Of a stretch of 64,000 bases of DNA, positions 50,695 to 59,073 are shown one piece after another. The position numbers and the translations under genes are program-made. Origin of the DNA: Flavobacteriaceae bacterium 3519-10. GTDB taxonomy: Bacteria > Bacteroidota > Bacteroidia > Flavobacteriales > Weeksellaceae. The notes beneath the pieces are model-generated. The model was given only the letters and a program-made list of their open reading frames with translations. It was not told the DNA's origin and ran no database searches. Location: positions 940,342 through 1,004,341 of the forward strand of contig CP001673.1 in NCBI GenBank assembly GCA_000023725.1, in the 5' to 3' direction. Every line of letters begins with the position of its first letter. The stretch's first letter is position 1.

Positions 50695-51861
50695 ATGTTC
50701 AATAAAACATCACTTCAAGACTGGGAGGCATTAGTGCAGAAACAGCTCAAGACAGACGATATTTACAGCGTACTGTCCAAAGAAAATCTGGAGCAGATTT
50801 CGGTAAAACCTTATTACGGTTCCGCGCCAAAATCATTGCCCAATCTACCAAAAATTGAGGAGTCCACGCAGCTTGTTTCGCGCTATAGCGAGGATTTAGA
50901 AGAAGATGTTTTTGCTTTTTTGTTGGATACGAATGTCGAAAATCTTGTAGAAAAGGTTATTTTCGTCAATAATAAAGATTTGGCTGAGCACATTTTGGTA
51001 GACGAAACCAACCGCTACATTTCGCTGGTGGATGTCTTTTCTGATGACCAACACGGTGTGATCGACGAGCAACTCGCGAAAGAATTACTGGCCAAAAATT
51101 TCGGACGCAATATCTGCATCGATGTTTCATTGCACCAAAATGCAGGGGCCTCTATCAGTCAGCAGCTTGCGTTTGCATTGGGCAAAACAAAGGATTTAAC
51201 TGAACTGTTCGGTTCAGAAATACTCAAAAATCTGAGCTTTAGGTTTGCAGTGGGAGCCAACTATTTTTTCGAAATCGCAAAGTTGCGTGCTTTCAAACTT
51301 TTGTTCAACCAGTTTTCAAAGGAGTTTGGCCTCGATGAATTCCCTTATATTTTTGCCGAAACATCGCTCCGCAATAAGTCGAAGAGCGATCCTGAAAATA
51401 ACCTGATCCGTTCCACATTAGAACTTTCTGCTGCAATGCTGGGAGGGGCTGATGCTGTTTTCAGCCATGATTTCCGAATTGGAGCTGAAACTTCGCTTTC
51501 CGAAGAAATATCGTTTAAGCAACAGATTGTTCTGGCGTATGAAAGTATCATCAATGTCTTTGATGACGCCGGAAACGGTAGTTATTACGTGGAAGATATT
51601 ACGCGGCAGCTGGCCGAAAAGGCCTGGGCGCTTTTCCTTGAAGTCGAAGAGAAAGGTGGCTATGCCGAAAATTTAAGAACTGGAAATATACAGAAAATGA
51701 TTTCTGAGCATGCAGTTGAAGAGCAGAACTGGGTTGCTGAAGGGAAAATTAAACTTATCGGCGTGAATCTTTATCCAAAGCACGAAATAACCAAAAATGT
51801 AGAGGCGATGTACGATCCAGCCGTCATAAAACCGGTGCGTCTCTCAGAAATGTTTGAATAA
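50695..51861 (+). CDS. mutA: Methylmalonyl-CoA mutase small-subunit-like protein
   Basis: A 388-residue protein aligned with the TIM-barrel part of methylmalonyl-CoA mutase: DVSLHQNAGASISQQLAFAL, then NYFFEIAKLRAFKLLF, ETSLRNKSKSDPENNLIRST, and LGGADAVFSHDF. It lacks the C-terminal B12-binding domain. It is shorter than classical small subunits of 600 or more residues, in line with the reduced form I recall from flavobacteria. The non-catalytic small subunit needs the B12-binding large subunit, which is not in this window. It would link propionyl-CoA and succinyl-CoA. Confidence 0.85.
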   Translation: MFNKTSLQDWEALVQKQLKTDDIYSVLSKENLEQISVKPYYGSAPKSLPNLPKIEESTQLVSRYSEDLEEDVFAFLLDTNVENLVEKVIFVNNKDLAEHILVDETNRYISLVDVFSDDQHGVIDEQLAKELLAKNFGRNICIDVSLHQNAGASISQQLAFALGKTKDLTELFGSEILKNLSFRFAVGANYFFEIAKLRAFKLLFNQFSKEFGLDEFPYIFAETSLRNKSKSDPENNLIRSTLELSAAMLGGADAVFSHDFRIGAETSLSEEISFKQQIVLAYESIINVFDDAGNGSYYVEDITRQLAEKAWALFLEVEEKGGYAENLRTGNIQKMISEHAVEEQNWVAEGKIKLIGVNLYPKHEITKNVEAMYDPAVIKPVRLSEMFE

Positions 51862-51867
51862 ATAAGA

Positions 51868-53034
51868 ATGCAGCAAGGCTTTAATCCGCAAATTCTTTCA
51901 GAAGATGTACAGAAATATATCAATGCAAATCTACAGACGGATTTGCATTCTTTATTGCTGAAAAAATCGCCGTTTGGCGGTGTTACAATGTCCGAAATTG
52001 TGCAGCAGATCAAAGGAAGAAATGTTGCGGCCAGAAAGTTTCCGTTTTTGCTGAAAGATGGAATCGTTTTCCCGCCGAACCTCAATCTTGAGCAGGCTTC
52101 CTCGCAGGCCACGGCAGAGTTTAAGTCAAAAGATCTTAGAGGTAACACGTTTTTGGATCTTACTGCGGGTTTCGGGATTGACGCGTATTTTTTATCGCAA
52201 AATTTCGACGAAGTTACGTTGGTGGAGCAGAATGCGGTTCTCTCGGAAACCGTAAAACATAATTGGCAGGTTCTTGGCCGGAATGCGAATTTCTGTATTG
52301 AAAATCTGGAATCGTTTCTCGCGAGGAATTCCGGGCCTTTCGATTTGGTTTATCTTGATCCTGCGCGTCGTGATCTGGACAAAAATAAAAAATTCCTGCT
52401 TGGAGATCTGTCGCCAAATCTTTTGGAAATACATGCTAAACTGCTGCAGATTTCGCGGAGCATCATTATAAAACTGTCGCCGCTCATCGATATCAGTTAC
52501 CTTATTTCCGTTCTTCCCCGTATTACCAAAATTCAGATTATTGCGGTGCGGAACGACGTTAAGGAGCTTTTGGTTTTTATCAGTCTGGACGCCGGGAGCA
52601 ATGATGTTCAAATTTCGTGTGTTAATTTGGAAAGTGATGAAGCAGTATTTAATTTTAATTTTGCTGAAGAAAAATCGGCTGTTGCTGATTATTCAGAACC
52701 ACTGGCGTATATTTTCATCCCGAATAATTCAGTGCTGAAATCGGGCGCTTTTAGTTTAACTTCTGAAAAATTCGGGCTTAGAAAATTTCATCCAAATTCG
52801 CACTTTTACACGTCTAACACTTCGGTTGCTGATTTTCCGGGACGGATGCTCAAAGCGGAGAGAATAGATTCAAAACAGATTAAAAAAAGCGAAAAATTCA
52901 ACATAATTTCTAAAAATTATCCGCTTTCGCCCGACGAAATCAAGAAAAAATATAAAATTTCGGATGGCGGAGAAAATTATTTAATCTTTACCCAAACGAT
53001 TAACGGGAAAGTCATTTTAAAATCTTCGGAATAA
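51868..53034 (+). CDS. Class I SAM methyltransferase with THUMP-like domain
   Basis: A 388-residue protein. The Rossmann methyltransferase motif is TFLDLTAGFGIDAYFLSQ (about residues 93-110), followed by VTLVEQN and the DPxR-type motif LVYLDPARRD. The C-terminal part (from about 290, with RKFHPNSHFYTSNT and KNYPLSPDEIKKKY) matches the THUMP-like domain. Members are probably RNA methyltransferases; the target is unknown. It begins 6 bp after mutA, in the udk operon. Confidence 0.85.
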   Translation: MQQGFNPQILSEDVQKYINANLQTDLHSLLLKKSPFGGVTMSEIVQQIKGRNVAARKFPFLLKDGIVFPPNLNLEQASSQATAEFKSKDLRGNTFLDLTAGFGIDAYFLSQNFDEVTLVEQNAVLSETVKHNWQVLGRNANFCIENLESFLARNSGPFDLVYLDPARRDLDKNKKFLLGDLSPNLLEIHAKLLQISRSIIIKLSPLIDISYLISVLPRITKIQIIAVRNDVKELLVFISLDAGSNDVQISCVNLESDEAVFNFNFAEEKSAVADYSEPLAYIFIPNNSVLKSGAFSLTSEKFGLRKFHPNSHFYTSNTSVADFPGRMLKAERIDSKQIKKSEKFNIISKNYPLSPDEIKKKYKISDGGENYLIFTQTINGKVILKSSE

Positions 53035-53070
53035 TGACCGTTTAATTTTGCCTCAAATCGTAATATTTCT

Positions 53071-53078
53071 TACTTTTG
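53071..53078 (+). promoter_or_regulatory. -7 box of the 53097 lipoprotein gene
   Basis: TACTTTTG matches TAnnTTTG, 18 bases before the ATG at 53097. It overlaps a TTG that is therefore not the start. Confidence 0.55.
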
Positions 53079-53096
53079 AGCCATCAAAAATTCTAT

Positions 53097-53381
53097 ATGA
53101 AAAAAATTATCTTAGGTTTGTCGCTTGCAGGATTGTTCATGAGTTGCCAAAAAGTTCAGGAGGGTTCTAATAAATCTGTGATGAGACTGAATAACGTTGC
53201 TCCCGAAGGTCTTCCTTATAATGCTGATGCACAGGGCGTCCGCACAAAGCAATTAGCAGCTCCGCGTACTCAGACAGCTCCTGCAACGGTAGTTGTTACA
53301 GACTCAACAAAAATGCCCGATATGAAAGAAGTTGCTTCACCGACGGATGCTACAAAATCGCCACAAATGGACGTAAAGTAA
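53097..53381 (+). CDS. Small lipoprotein of unknown function
   Basis: A 94-residue predicted lipoprotein: MKKIILGLSLAGLFMSC puts the lipidated Cys at 17. The mature part is polar and Pro/Thr/Ala-rich (APRTQTAPATVVVTDSTKMP) and looks disordered, with no recognisable domain. It has its own promoter and terminator. The start is fixed by the signal sequence. Confidence 0.75.
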   Translation: MKKIILGLSLAGLFMSCQKVQEGSNKSVMRLNNVAPEGLPYNADAQGVRTKQLAAPRTQTAPATVVVTDSTKMPDMKEVASPTDATKSPQMDVK

Positions 53382-53407
53382 CCGTCCGCACTTATAAAAA
53401 GAAGAAG

Positions 53408-53438
53408 ATGTCTTGCTTATGCAGGACATTTTTTTTAT
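53408..53438 (+). terminator. Intrinsic terminator of the small lipoprotein gene
   Basis: ATGTCTTGC pairs with GCAGGACAT over a 4-base loop (one G-U pair), followed by eight T. Confidence 0.85.
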
Positions 53439-53478
53439 TTTTACAAGATTCGATTTCCTTAAAATTAATTAAAATAAA

Positions 53479-54861
53479 ATGCAAGAAACCCTCAATTACA
53501 TTCAGGAAAATAAGCAGCGATATGTTGACGAGCTTTTCGGTTTACTCAGGATCGCATCCATTTCAGCAGATCCTGCCTACAAAGATGAAGTGCTGAAATG
53601 TGCCGATGAAGTAGCAAAATACCTGAAAAATGCAGGTGCCGATCATGTGGAAGTTTGCGAAACTGAAGGTTACCCCATTGTGTATGGCGAGAAAATTTTA
53701 GATAAAGATCTGCCCACAGTGCTGGTGTACGGCCACTACGATGTTCAGCCGCCCGATCCGCTCGAGCTGTGGACTAAACCGCCCTTCGAACCTTATATCG
53801 AGAAAACAGCAATTCACCCGGACGGCGCTATTTTCGCCAGAGGTTCAGCGGATGATAAAGGCCAGTTTTTCATGCATGTAAAAGCCTTTGAAGCCATGAT
53901 GAAAACCAATACTTTGCCCTGCAATGTAAAATTCATCATCGAAGGTGAAGAGGAAGTAGGCTCTAAAAGCCTGGGCGCTTTTGTGAAGGCAAATACAGAA
54001 AAACTTTCGTGCGACACTATTTTAATTTCCGATACTCATATTTATTCGAACGAGCAGCCTACGGTAACCACCGGTCTGCGGGGTCTAAGTTATGTTGAAG
54101 TGGAAGTGGAGGGCCCGAACCGCGACCTGCATTCGGGATTATATGGTGGAGCTGTGCCGAATCCAATCCACGTGCTTTCGCGCATGATTTCAAAACTAAT
54201 CGATGACGACGGACATATCACGATCGATGGTTTTTATGATAATGTAGACATCGTCTCTGAGCAGGACCGTGCAGAGATGAACAAACTTAAAGACGATCCT
54301 GAAAATTTCAAAACATCAATCGGCTTAAAAGGTGATGAAGGCGAAAAAGGGTATACTACACTTGAACGGACTTCGATCCGCCCGACTTTAGACTGCAACG
54401 GTATTTGGGGCGGTTACATCGGCGAAGGCGCAAAAACCGTAATTCCAAGCAAGGCATTTGCGAAAATTTCGATGCGTTTGGTTCCGTATCAGACACCCGA
54501 TGAAATCACTGAAAAGTTCACGAAGTATTTTGAAAAAATTGCGCCGGATAATGTGAAAGTTACGGTAAGGCCGCATCACGGCGGTATGCCGTATGTATTG
54601 CCAAGCGACACCAAAGAATTTGCCGCAGCCAGAAAAGCGATGGAAACTGCTTTTGGTAAAGAAGTTTTACCGTATAGAAGTGGTGGAAGTATCCCTATTA
54701 CTGCAATGTTCGAAGAAGTTTTGGGTGCAAAATCGGTATTGATGGGCTTTGGGTTAGACTCGGATGCGATCCATTCACCGAATGAGCATTACGGTCTTTT
54801 CAATTTTTATAAAGGAATTGAAAGTATCCCGTTGTTCTTCGAAAATTACAGCAAAGACTAA
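53479..54861 (+). CDS. M20-family dipeptidase
   Basis: A 460-residue metallopeptidase. Metal and catalytic motifs are VLVYGHYDVQPPDP, FARGSADDKGQFFMHVKA, IEGEEEVGSKSL, LISDTHIY and the late DAIHSPNEHYGL. The central lid domain has DLHSGLYGGAVPNP. It matches the cytoplasmic carnosinase/CNDP-like dipeptidase branch of M20, cleaving dipeptides with broad specificity. ATG at 53479. Monocistronic with its own terminator. Confidence 0.92.
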   Translation: MQETLNYIQENKQRYVDELFGLLRIASISADPAYKDEVLKCADEVAKYLKNAGADHVEVCETEGYPIVYGEKILDKDLPTVLVYGHYDVQPPDPLELWTKPPFEPYIEKTAIHPDGAIFARGSADDKGQFFMHVKAFEAMMKTNTLPCNVKFIIEGEEEVGSKSLGAFVKANTEKLSCDTILISDTHIYSNEQPTVTTGLRGLSYVEVEVEGPNRDLHSGLYGGAVPNPIHVLSRMISKLIDDDGHITIDGFYDNVDIVSEQDRAEMNKLKDDPENFKTSIGLKGDEGEKGYTTLERTSIRPTLDCNGIWGGYIGEGAKTVIPSKAFAKISMRLVPYQTPDEITEKFTKYFEKIAPDNVKVTVRPHHGGMPYVLPSDTKEFAAARKAMETAFGKEVLPYRSGGSIPITAMFEEVLGAKSVLMGFGLDSDAIHSPNEHYGLFNFYKGIESIPLFFENYSKD

Positions 54862-54867
54862 AAAATA

Positions 54868-54890
54868 ATGCCTCGCCGGAGGCATTTTTC
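54868..54890 (+). terminator. Intrinsic terminator of the dipeptidase gene
   Basis: ATGCCTC pairs with GAGGCAT over loop GCCG, followed by T4-5. It lies 6 bases past the stop. Confidence 0.85.
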
Positions 54891-54910
54891 AATAATTTAA
54901 AGATAAAAAA

Positions 54911-55615
54911 ATGGACGGTAAAGTAGCTTATATCACAGGCGGGACCAAAGGAATAGGTTTCGGGATCGCAGAAGTATTGTTGAAAAACAGTATTAAAGTG
55001 GCCGTTTCGGGCAGAAAACAGGAAGATGCAGAAGAAGCTGCAAAGATCCTTTCCTCGGACGCCAGCCAGGTGCTCGGCATTGCTTCTGATGTGAAAAATG
55101 CCGCAGACGAAGAACGTGCAGTTGCAGAGATCATCAAAAAGTTCGGCAGGCTCGATTATGTAATTGCAAATGCGGGCTTAGGCGTTTTCAAACCCGTAGA
55201 TCAGCTGTCTCTCGACGAGTGGAACGGAATGATTGAAACCAACCTTACCGGAATTTTCCATACGTTGAAAGCAACGGTGGATGAACTGAAGAAAAACGAA
55301 GGCTATTATATCACAATTTCGAGTTTGGCAGGAACCAATTTTTTCGAGAATGCTTCGGGTTATAATGCATCGAAGTTTGGTGCAGTCGGTTTCACCCAGG
55401 CTGCGATGCTCGATTTACGGAAGTATAATATTAAAGTTTCGACCATAATGCCGGGTTCAGTTTCTTCGAATTTTAACGGTAACGAACCGTCGGAGAAGGA
55501 TGCATGGAAAATTCAGCCTGAAGACGTTGGCGAACTTATTCTGAATATCTTTAAAATGAATCCGCGCACGCTGCCGAGCAAAATCGAGATCAGACCTTCT
55601 AAACCAAACAGTTAA
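54911..55615 (+). CDS. SDR-family NAD(P)-dependent oxidoreductase
   Basis: A 234-residue classical short-chain dehydrogenase. The cofactor motif is YITGGTKGIGFGIAEVLL (residues 7-24), then NAG in VIANAGLGVF, catalytic Ser in ISSLAGTNF and YxxxK in SGYNASKFGAVGF. The C-terminal IMPGSVSSNFN is usual. Substrate cannot be told. It lies between the dipeptidase terminator and the regulated etf promoter, so it is probably transcribed alone. Confidence 0.9.
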   Translation: MDGKVAYITGGTKGIGFGIAEVLLKNSIKVAVSGRKQEDAEEAAKILSSDASQVLGIASDVKNAADEERAVAEIIKKFGRLDYVIANAGLGVFKPVDQLSLDEWNGMIETNLTGIFHTLKATVDELKKNEGYYITISSLAGTNFFENASGYNASKFGAVGFTQAAMLDLRKYNIKVSTIMPGSVSSNFNGNEPSEKDAWKIQPEDVGELILNIFKMNPRTLPSKIEIRPSKPNS

Positions 55616-55644
55616 AATTATGTATAAAATATTAAAACCCGCAT

Positions 55645-55666
55645 AATACTATGCATGCATAATATT
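55645..55666. promoter_or_regulatory. Second MarR-type operator, before etfB
   Basis: AATACTATGCATGCATAATA plus TT differs from the marR palindrome at one position (G to A in the right arm). It ends 7 bp before a TATCTTAG box, nearly the same geometry as at marR (6 bp). Confidence 0.7.
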
Positions 55667-55673
55667 TTATTTT

Positions 55674-55681
55674 TATCTTAG
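55674..55681 (+). promoter_or_regulatory. -7 like box of the etfBA operon
   Basis: TATCTTAG, one base off TAnnTTTG, 47 bases before the etfB ATG and directly downstream of the palindrome. Confidence 0.4.
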
Positions 55682-55728
55682 CACCAGTTAGAAACACATT
55701 TTCAAATAAAAATATAATAAACTTAAAC

Positions 55729-56475
55729 ATGAAAATATTAGTTTGTATCAGTAGTGTTCCAGATACTACTTCGAAAATTAATTTTACGGCAGATAAAACT
55801 GCATTCGACAAAAACGGAATTCAGTGGGTAATTAATCCGCTCGACGAATTTGCCTTAACCAAAGCGGTAAAGCTGCAGGAATCCCAGGGTGCTGTTGTAA
55901 CCGTTTTGAATGTTGGTGAAGCCCTCACCGAGCCTGTGATCAGAAAAGCACTTGCAATTGGTGCGAATGAAGGTATCCGTATTAATGCCGATCCGAAAGA
56001 CAGTTTTTCGGTGGCTAAAGAAATCGCAAATGTTGCACAAACTGGCGGCTACGACCTTATTTTATGCGGAAAAGAATCGATCGATTACAATGGCGGTGCG
56101 GTTCCGGGGATGGTAGCCCAGTTGCTCAACCAGCCTTTTGTTAACGCGTGCGTAGGGCTTGAAGTGAATGGCGGTGAAGTAACTGCTGTTCGTGAAATTG
56201 ATGGTGGTAAGGAAACAATTTCGGTAAAACTTCCGGCGGTAATCGCAGGACAGAAAGGAATGGTCGATGAAAAAGACCTCATTATTCCAAACATGCGCGG
56301 AATTATGTCTGCACGCACAAAACCCCTGCACATACAGGAAGCTACAGGTTCTGAAGTGAAAGTTCATGGAGTTTCATACGACTCGGTGCCGGCAAGAGCG
56401 GCTGTGAAAATGGTGACTCCGGATAATCTGGACGAGCTGGTGAGATTACTTCACGAAGAAGCGAAAGTATTTTAA
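55729..56475 (+). CDS. etfB: Electron transfer flavoprotein beta subunit
   Basis: A 248-residue subunit that binds AMP and, with EtfA, carries electrons from acyl-CoA dehydrogenase to the quinone pool through ETF:quinone oxidoreductase. It opens MKILVCISSVPDTTSKINF; also WVINPLDEFALTKAVKLQE, LILCGKESIDYNGGAVPGM and LPAVIAGQKGMVDEKDLIIP, the conserved recognition-loop region. It is placed behind the same operator type as the beta-oxidation operon. ATG at 55729. Confidence 0.95.
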   Translation: MKILVCISSVPDTTSKINFTADKTAFDKNGIQWVINPLDEFALTKAVKLQESQGAVVTVLNVGEALTEPVIRKALAIGANEGIRINADPKDSFSVAKEIANVAQTGGYDLILCGKESIDYNGGAVPGMVAQLLNQPFVNACVGLEVNGGEVTAVREIDGGKETISVKLPAVIAGQKGMVDEKDLIIPNMRGIMSARTKPLHIQEATGSEVKVHGVSYDSVPARAAVKMVTPDNLDELVRLLHEEAKVF

Positions 56476-56513
56476 CCGGATCTGAGTCTTTAACTTTAAA
56501 AAAAATTAAAAAA

Positions 56514-57461
56514 ATGGCAGTATTCGTATACGCAGAAAACATAAACGGTGTTTACAAAAAAGCAGCTTTCGAGGCTGTGTCTTATGCGAAAGCAGTTGCT
56601 GAAAAAACCGGTGAAACCGTGACAGCAATTTCAGTAAATCCAACAGATTCCTCAGACCTTCTGTATAAATATGGCGCGGAAAAAGTGATCAATATTAAAG
56701 ATGAAGGATTAAAGAATTTCAGTGCCAAAGCTTACGCACAGGCGGTAAGTGAAGTGGCTGATGGCAATGTATTGGTTTTTCCTCACACAACAGATGCATC
56801 TTCAGTAGCGCCGATGCTGGCGATTATGAAGAATTATTCTTTAATTACGAATGTATTGGAAGCACCGGAAAGCATCAGTCCGTTTCAGGTAAAAAGAAGA
56901 GCGTTTTCCGGTAAAGGTTTCATGCACGCAAAAGCTGATACACAGGGCGTAATTGTAACCGTTTCGCAGAATGCTTTCGGCGTTAAGGAAAATACAGTTT
57001 CCGGTACTGAGGAGGTGAAGAATCTAACGGTTACAAATGAAGACACGAAAGTGCTTTCGCATGAGCAAAGTTCGGGGAAATTAGATCTTAAAGAAGCTGA
57101 AATAGTGGTTTCTGCAGGTCGTGGAATGAAAGGCCCTGAAAATTGGGGAATGATTGAAGAACTTGCGAATGTTCTTGGAGCCGCAACGGCATGTTCTAAA
57201 CCTGTTTCAGATATCGGCTGGAGGCCTCACTCCGAACACGTAGGACAAACCGGTAAGGCAATTGCTCCAAACTTGTATATTGCAGTTGGAATTTCGGGTG
57301 CGATTCAGCATCTGGCGGGTGTAAACTCATCTAAAACCATTGTTGTAATCAACAGTGATGCAGAAGCGCCGTTCTATAAATCTGCGGATTATGGGGTGGT
57401 GGGAGACGCTTTCCAGATTATTCCGGAGTTAACAGCGAAAATCAAAGCGTTAAAAGGATAA
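56514..57461 (+). CDS. etfA: Electron transfer flavoprotein alpha subunit
   Basis: A 315-residue FAD-binding partner of EtfB. The C-terminal FAD domain is clear: VVSAGRGMKGPENWGMIEEL, then GAATACSKPVSDIGWRPHSE, HVGQTGKAIAPNLYIAVGIS, GAIQHLAGVNSSKTIVVINS and FYKSADYGVVGDAFQIIPEL. It follows etfB by 38 bp and ends in a strong terminator, so the unit is etfBA. Confidence 0.96.
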   Translation: MAVFVYAENINGVYKKAAFEAVSYAKAVAEKTGETVTAISVNPTDSSDLLYKYGAEKVINIKDEGLKNFSAKAYAQAVSEVADGNVLVFPHTTDASSVAPMLAIMKNYSLITNVLEAPESISPFQVKRRAFSGKGFMHAKADTQGVIVTVSQNAFGVKENTVSGTEEVKNLTVTNEDTKVLSHEQSSGKLDLKEAEIVVSAGRGMKGPENWGMIEELANVLGAATACSKPVSDIGWRPHSEHVGQTGKAIAPNLYIAVGISGAIQHLAGVNSSKTIVVINSDAEAPFYKSADYGVVGDAFQIIPELTAKIKALKG

Positions 57462-57484
57462 AATACTTTTAAAATACTTAGTAT

Positions 57485-57512
57485 AAAGCCGGAAATTATT
57501 TCCGGCTTTTTT
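57485..57512 (+). terminator. Intrinsic terminator of etfBA
   Basis: AAAGCCGGAAA and TTTCCGGCTTT form a long stem around a 3-4 base loop, followed by T. Confidence 0.92.
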
Positions 57513-57615
57513 ATGCAGTAGGCTTTTGTGTTGCTGCCTTGGGAAGTAAATGCTGGAAGCGAAAAAATGATTACATTTACGATGACTCAAATGAACTGTT
57601 AAAAAAATATTCTTC

Positions 57616-58986
57616 ATGGAATTGTTTGTGTGGAACATGGCGATTTCGTACCAGCTGCTCTTCGTCATCCTCAGCGGAACCGTGTTTTATTATCTGCGCG
57701 AACCGTGTTTTAAGCATTACGCGCTGTATAACTTTTTTCTGGCGGTGTATGTTATTACGCGCAATGATGCTTATTATGCATTGCTTGAGAGTTCCGCGGC
57801 CCGATTCTTAGGTGCAGGCAATGCCCATATTTTTATTTATATCGTCTTCTTTTACGTTCAGATTCTTTTTTATACTTTTTACTCGCATTTTGCGCTGTAC
57901 TTCCTCGATTTGGATGCGCATGTGAAGAAGTATTTTAACCGTGTGATATTGGCACTAAAAATACTTGGAGTATCGATGATTGCTACCGGAATCATCAGTT
58001 ACATCACCAAAGATATCGGTCTTCCGATGACGGTATTTACGTACGTTTATTTACCTTCATTACTCATTATTTTTCTTGCAACGCTGTTGTATGCGGTGCG
58101 TTTCTCCGGGCAGCACCGAAAGTTTTTCCTCATTGGGATCTGTTGCTTTGTGACTTTGGGGCTTGTCGCATTTATTGGCAGCCGCGTGGATGCGTTGGAC
58201 GTAGAGAATCCTATTAATTTCTTTTACATCGGTATTATCCTCGAAACTTTATTTTTCAATTTAGCACTTGCGCATAAACTCAAACTGCTTAATGATGAGA
58301 AAAACCGGGTACGCCGGGAAATGACACGTAGTAAACACAGGCTCCAGCTTAGTAAACTCCATGGTTTGCTGGAGGGTGAGGAGCGTGAACGTAAACGCCT
58401 CGCTGAAGAACTTCATGACGGTATTGCAGGCGACCTGGCGGCCATTAAATTTAACCTCCACGCGCTGAAAACAAATCATAGGAGTTCAGGTGATGAAGAA
58501 TTGATTGGCGAGCTCACCCAAATCATCGACAGGTCGTGTGTGCAGATCCGTGAAATATCGCATAACCTGTCACCTTCTACAGTGACCAATTTCGGGCTGA
58601 TGACGGCGCTTGAAAACTTCTGTCTGCAAAACCAGACCATCCACGGTATTTCTATAGGTGTAAATTTTAGCGGCGAGCCTGCAACTTTAAGTAAATCGGT
58701 TGAGACTCACCTATACCGTATTATTCAGGAACTGATCACCAATACCGTGAAACATGCTGGCGCGAAACATGCGGCCATCCACATTTGGCATCACGCACCC
58801 TATTTTACGGTGACGGTAACAGATGACGGAAAAGGGTTTTCGCAAAACGGAAACACGCCGGGTATCGGACTCAGTAATATCAATTCGCGCATCCGTTTTC
58901 TTAATGCAGGCATTAAAAAAGAAACTACCGCAATCGGCAGTAAATTCGTTATTGAAATCGATTTGCGCAAACTTCCCGGGACTTAG
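57616..58986 (+). CDS. Sensor histidine kinase, HisKA_3 (NarL-partner) type with 7TM-like sensor
   Basis: A 456-residue kinase. About seven membrane helices (residues 8-215) resemble the 7TMR-DISM layout without an extracellular domain. Next comes a coiled coil and the phospho-acceptor box ERERKRLAEELHDGIAGDLA with His in ELHDG. The ATPase domain has LYRIIQELITNTVKHAGAKH (N box), VTVTDDGKGF and TPGIGLSNINSRIRFLNAG. Such kinases pair with LuxR/NarL response regulators, but none is adjacent: it is an orphan. The ligand is unknown. ATG at 57616. Confidence 0.9.
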   Translation: MELFVWNMAISYQLLFVILSGTVFYYLREPCFKHYALYNFFLAVYVITRNDAYYALLESSAARFLGAGNAHIFIYIVFFYVQILFYTFYSHFALYFLDLDAHVKKYFNRVILALKILGVSMIATGIISYITKDIGLPMTVFTYVYLPSLLIIFLATLLYAVRFSGQHRKFFLIGICCFVTLGLVAFIGSRVDALDVENPINFFYIGIILETLFFNLALAHKLKLLNDEKNRVRREMTRSKHRLQLSKLHGLLEGEERERKRLAEELHDGIAGDLAAIKFNLHALKTNHRSSGDEELIGELTQIIDRSCVQIREISHNLSPSTVTNFGLMTALENFCLQNQTIHGISIGVNFSGEPATLSKSVETHLYRIIQELITNTVKHAGAKHAAIHIWHHAPYFTVTVTDDGKGFSQNGNTPGIGLSNINSRIRFLNAGIKKETTAIGSKFVIEIDLRKLPGT

Positions 58987-59060
58987 CAAATATGCACACT
59001 TTTGGCTATGATTTTTATCCAAATCTGCGGAAAACCCAATCCAAAATCTAAAAAATCATT

Positions 59061-59068
59061 TATATTTG
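59061..59068 (+). promoter_or_regulatory. -7 box directly before the bifunctional nuclease gene
   Basis: TATATTTG matches TAnnTTTG and stands five bases before the ATG at 59074, again predicting a leaderless or nearly leaderless mRNA. Confidence 0.55.
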
Positions 59069-59073
59069 TAGCC

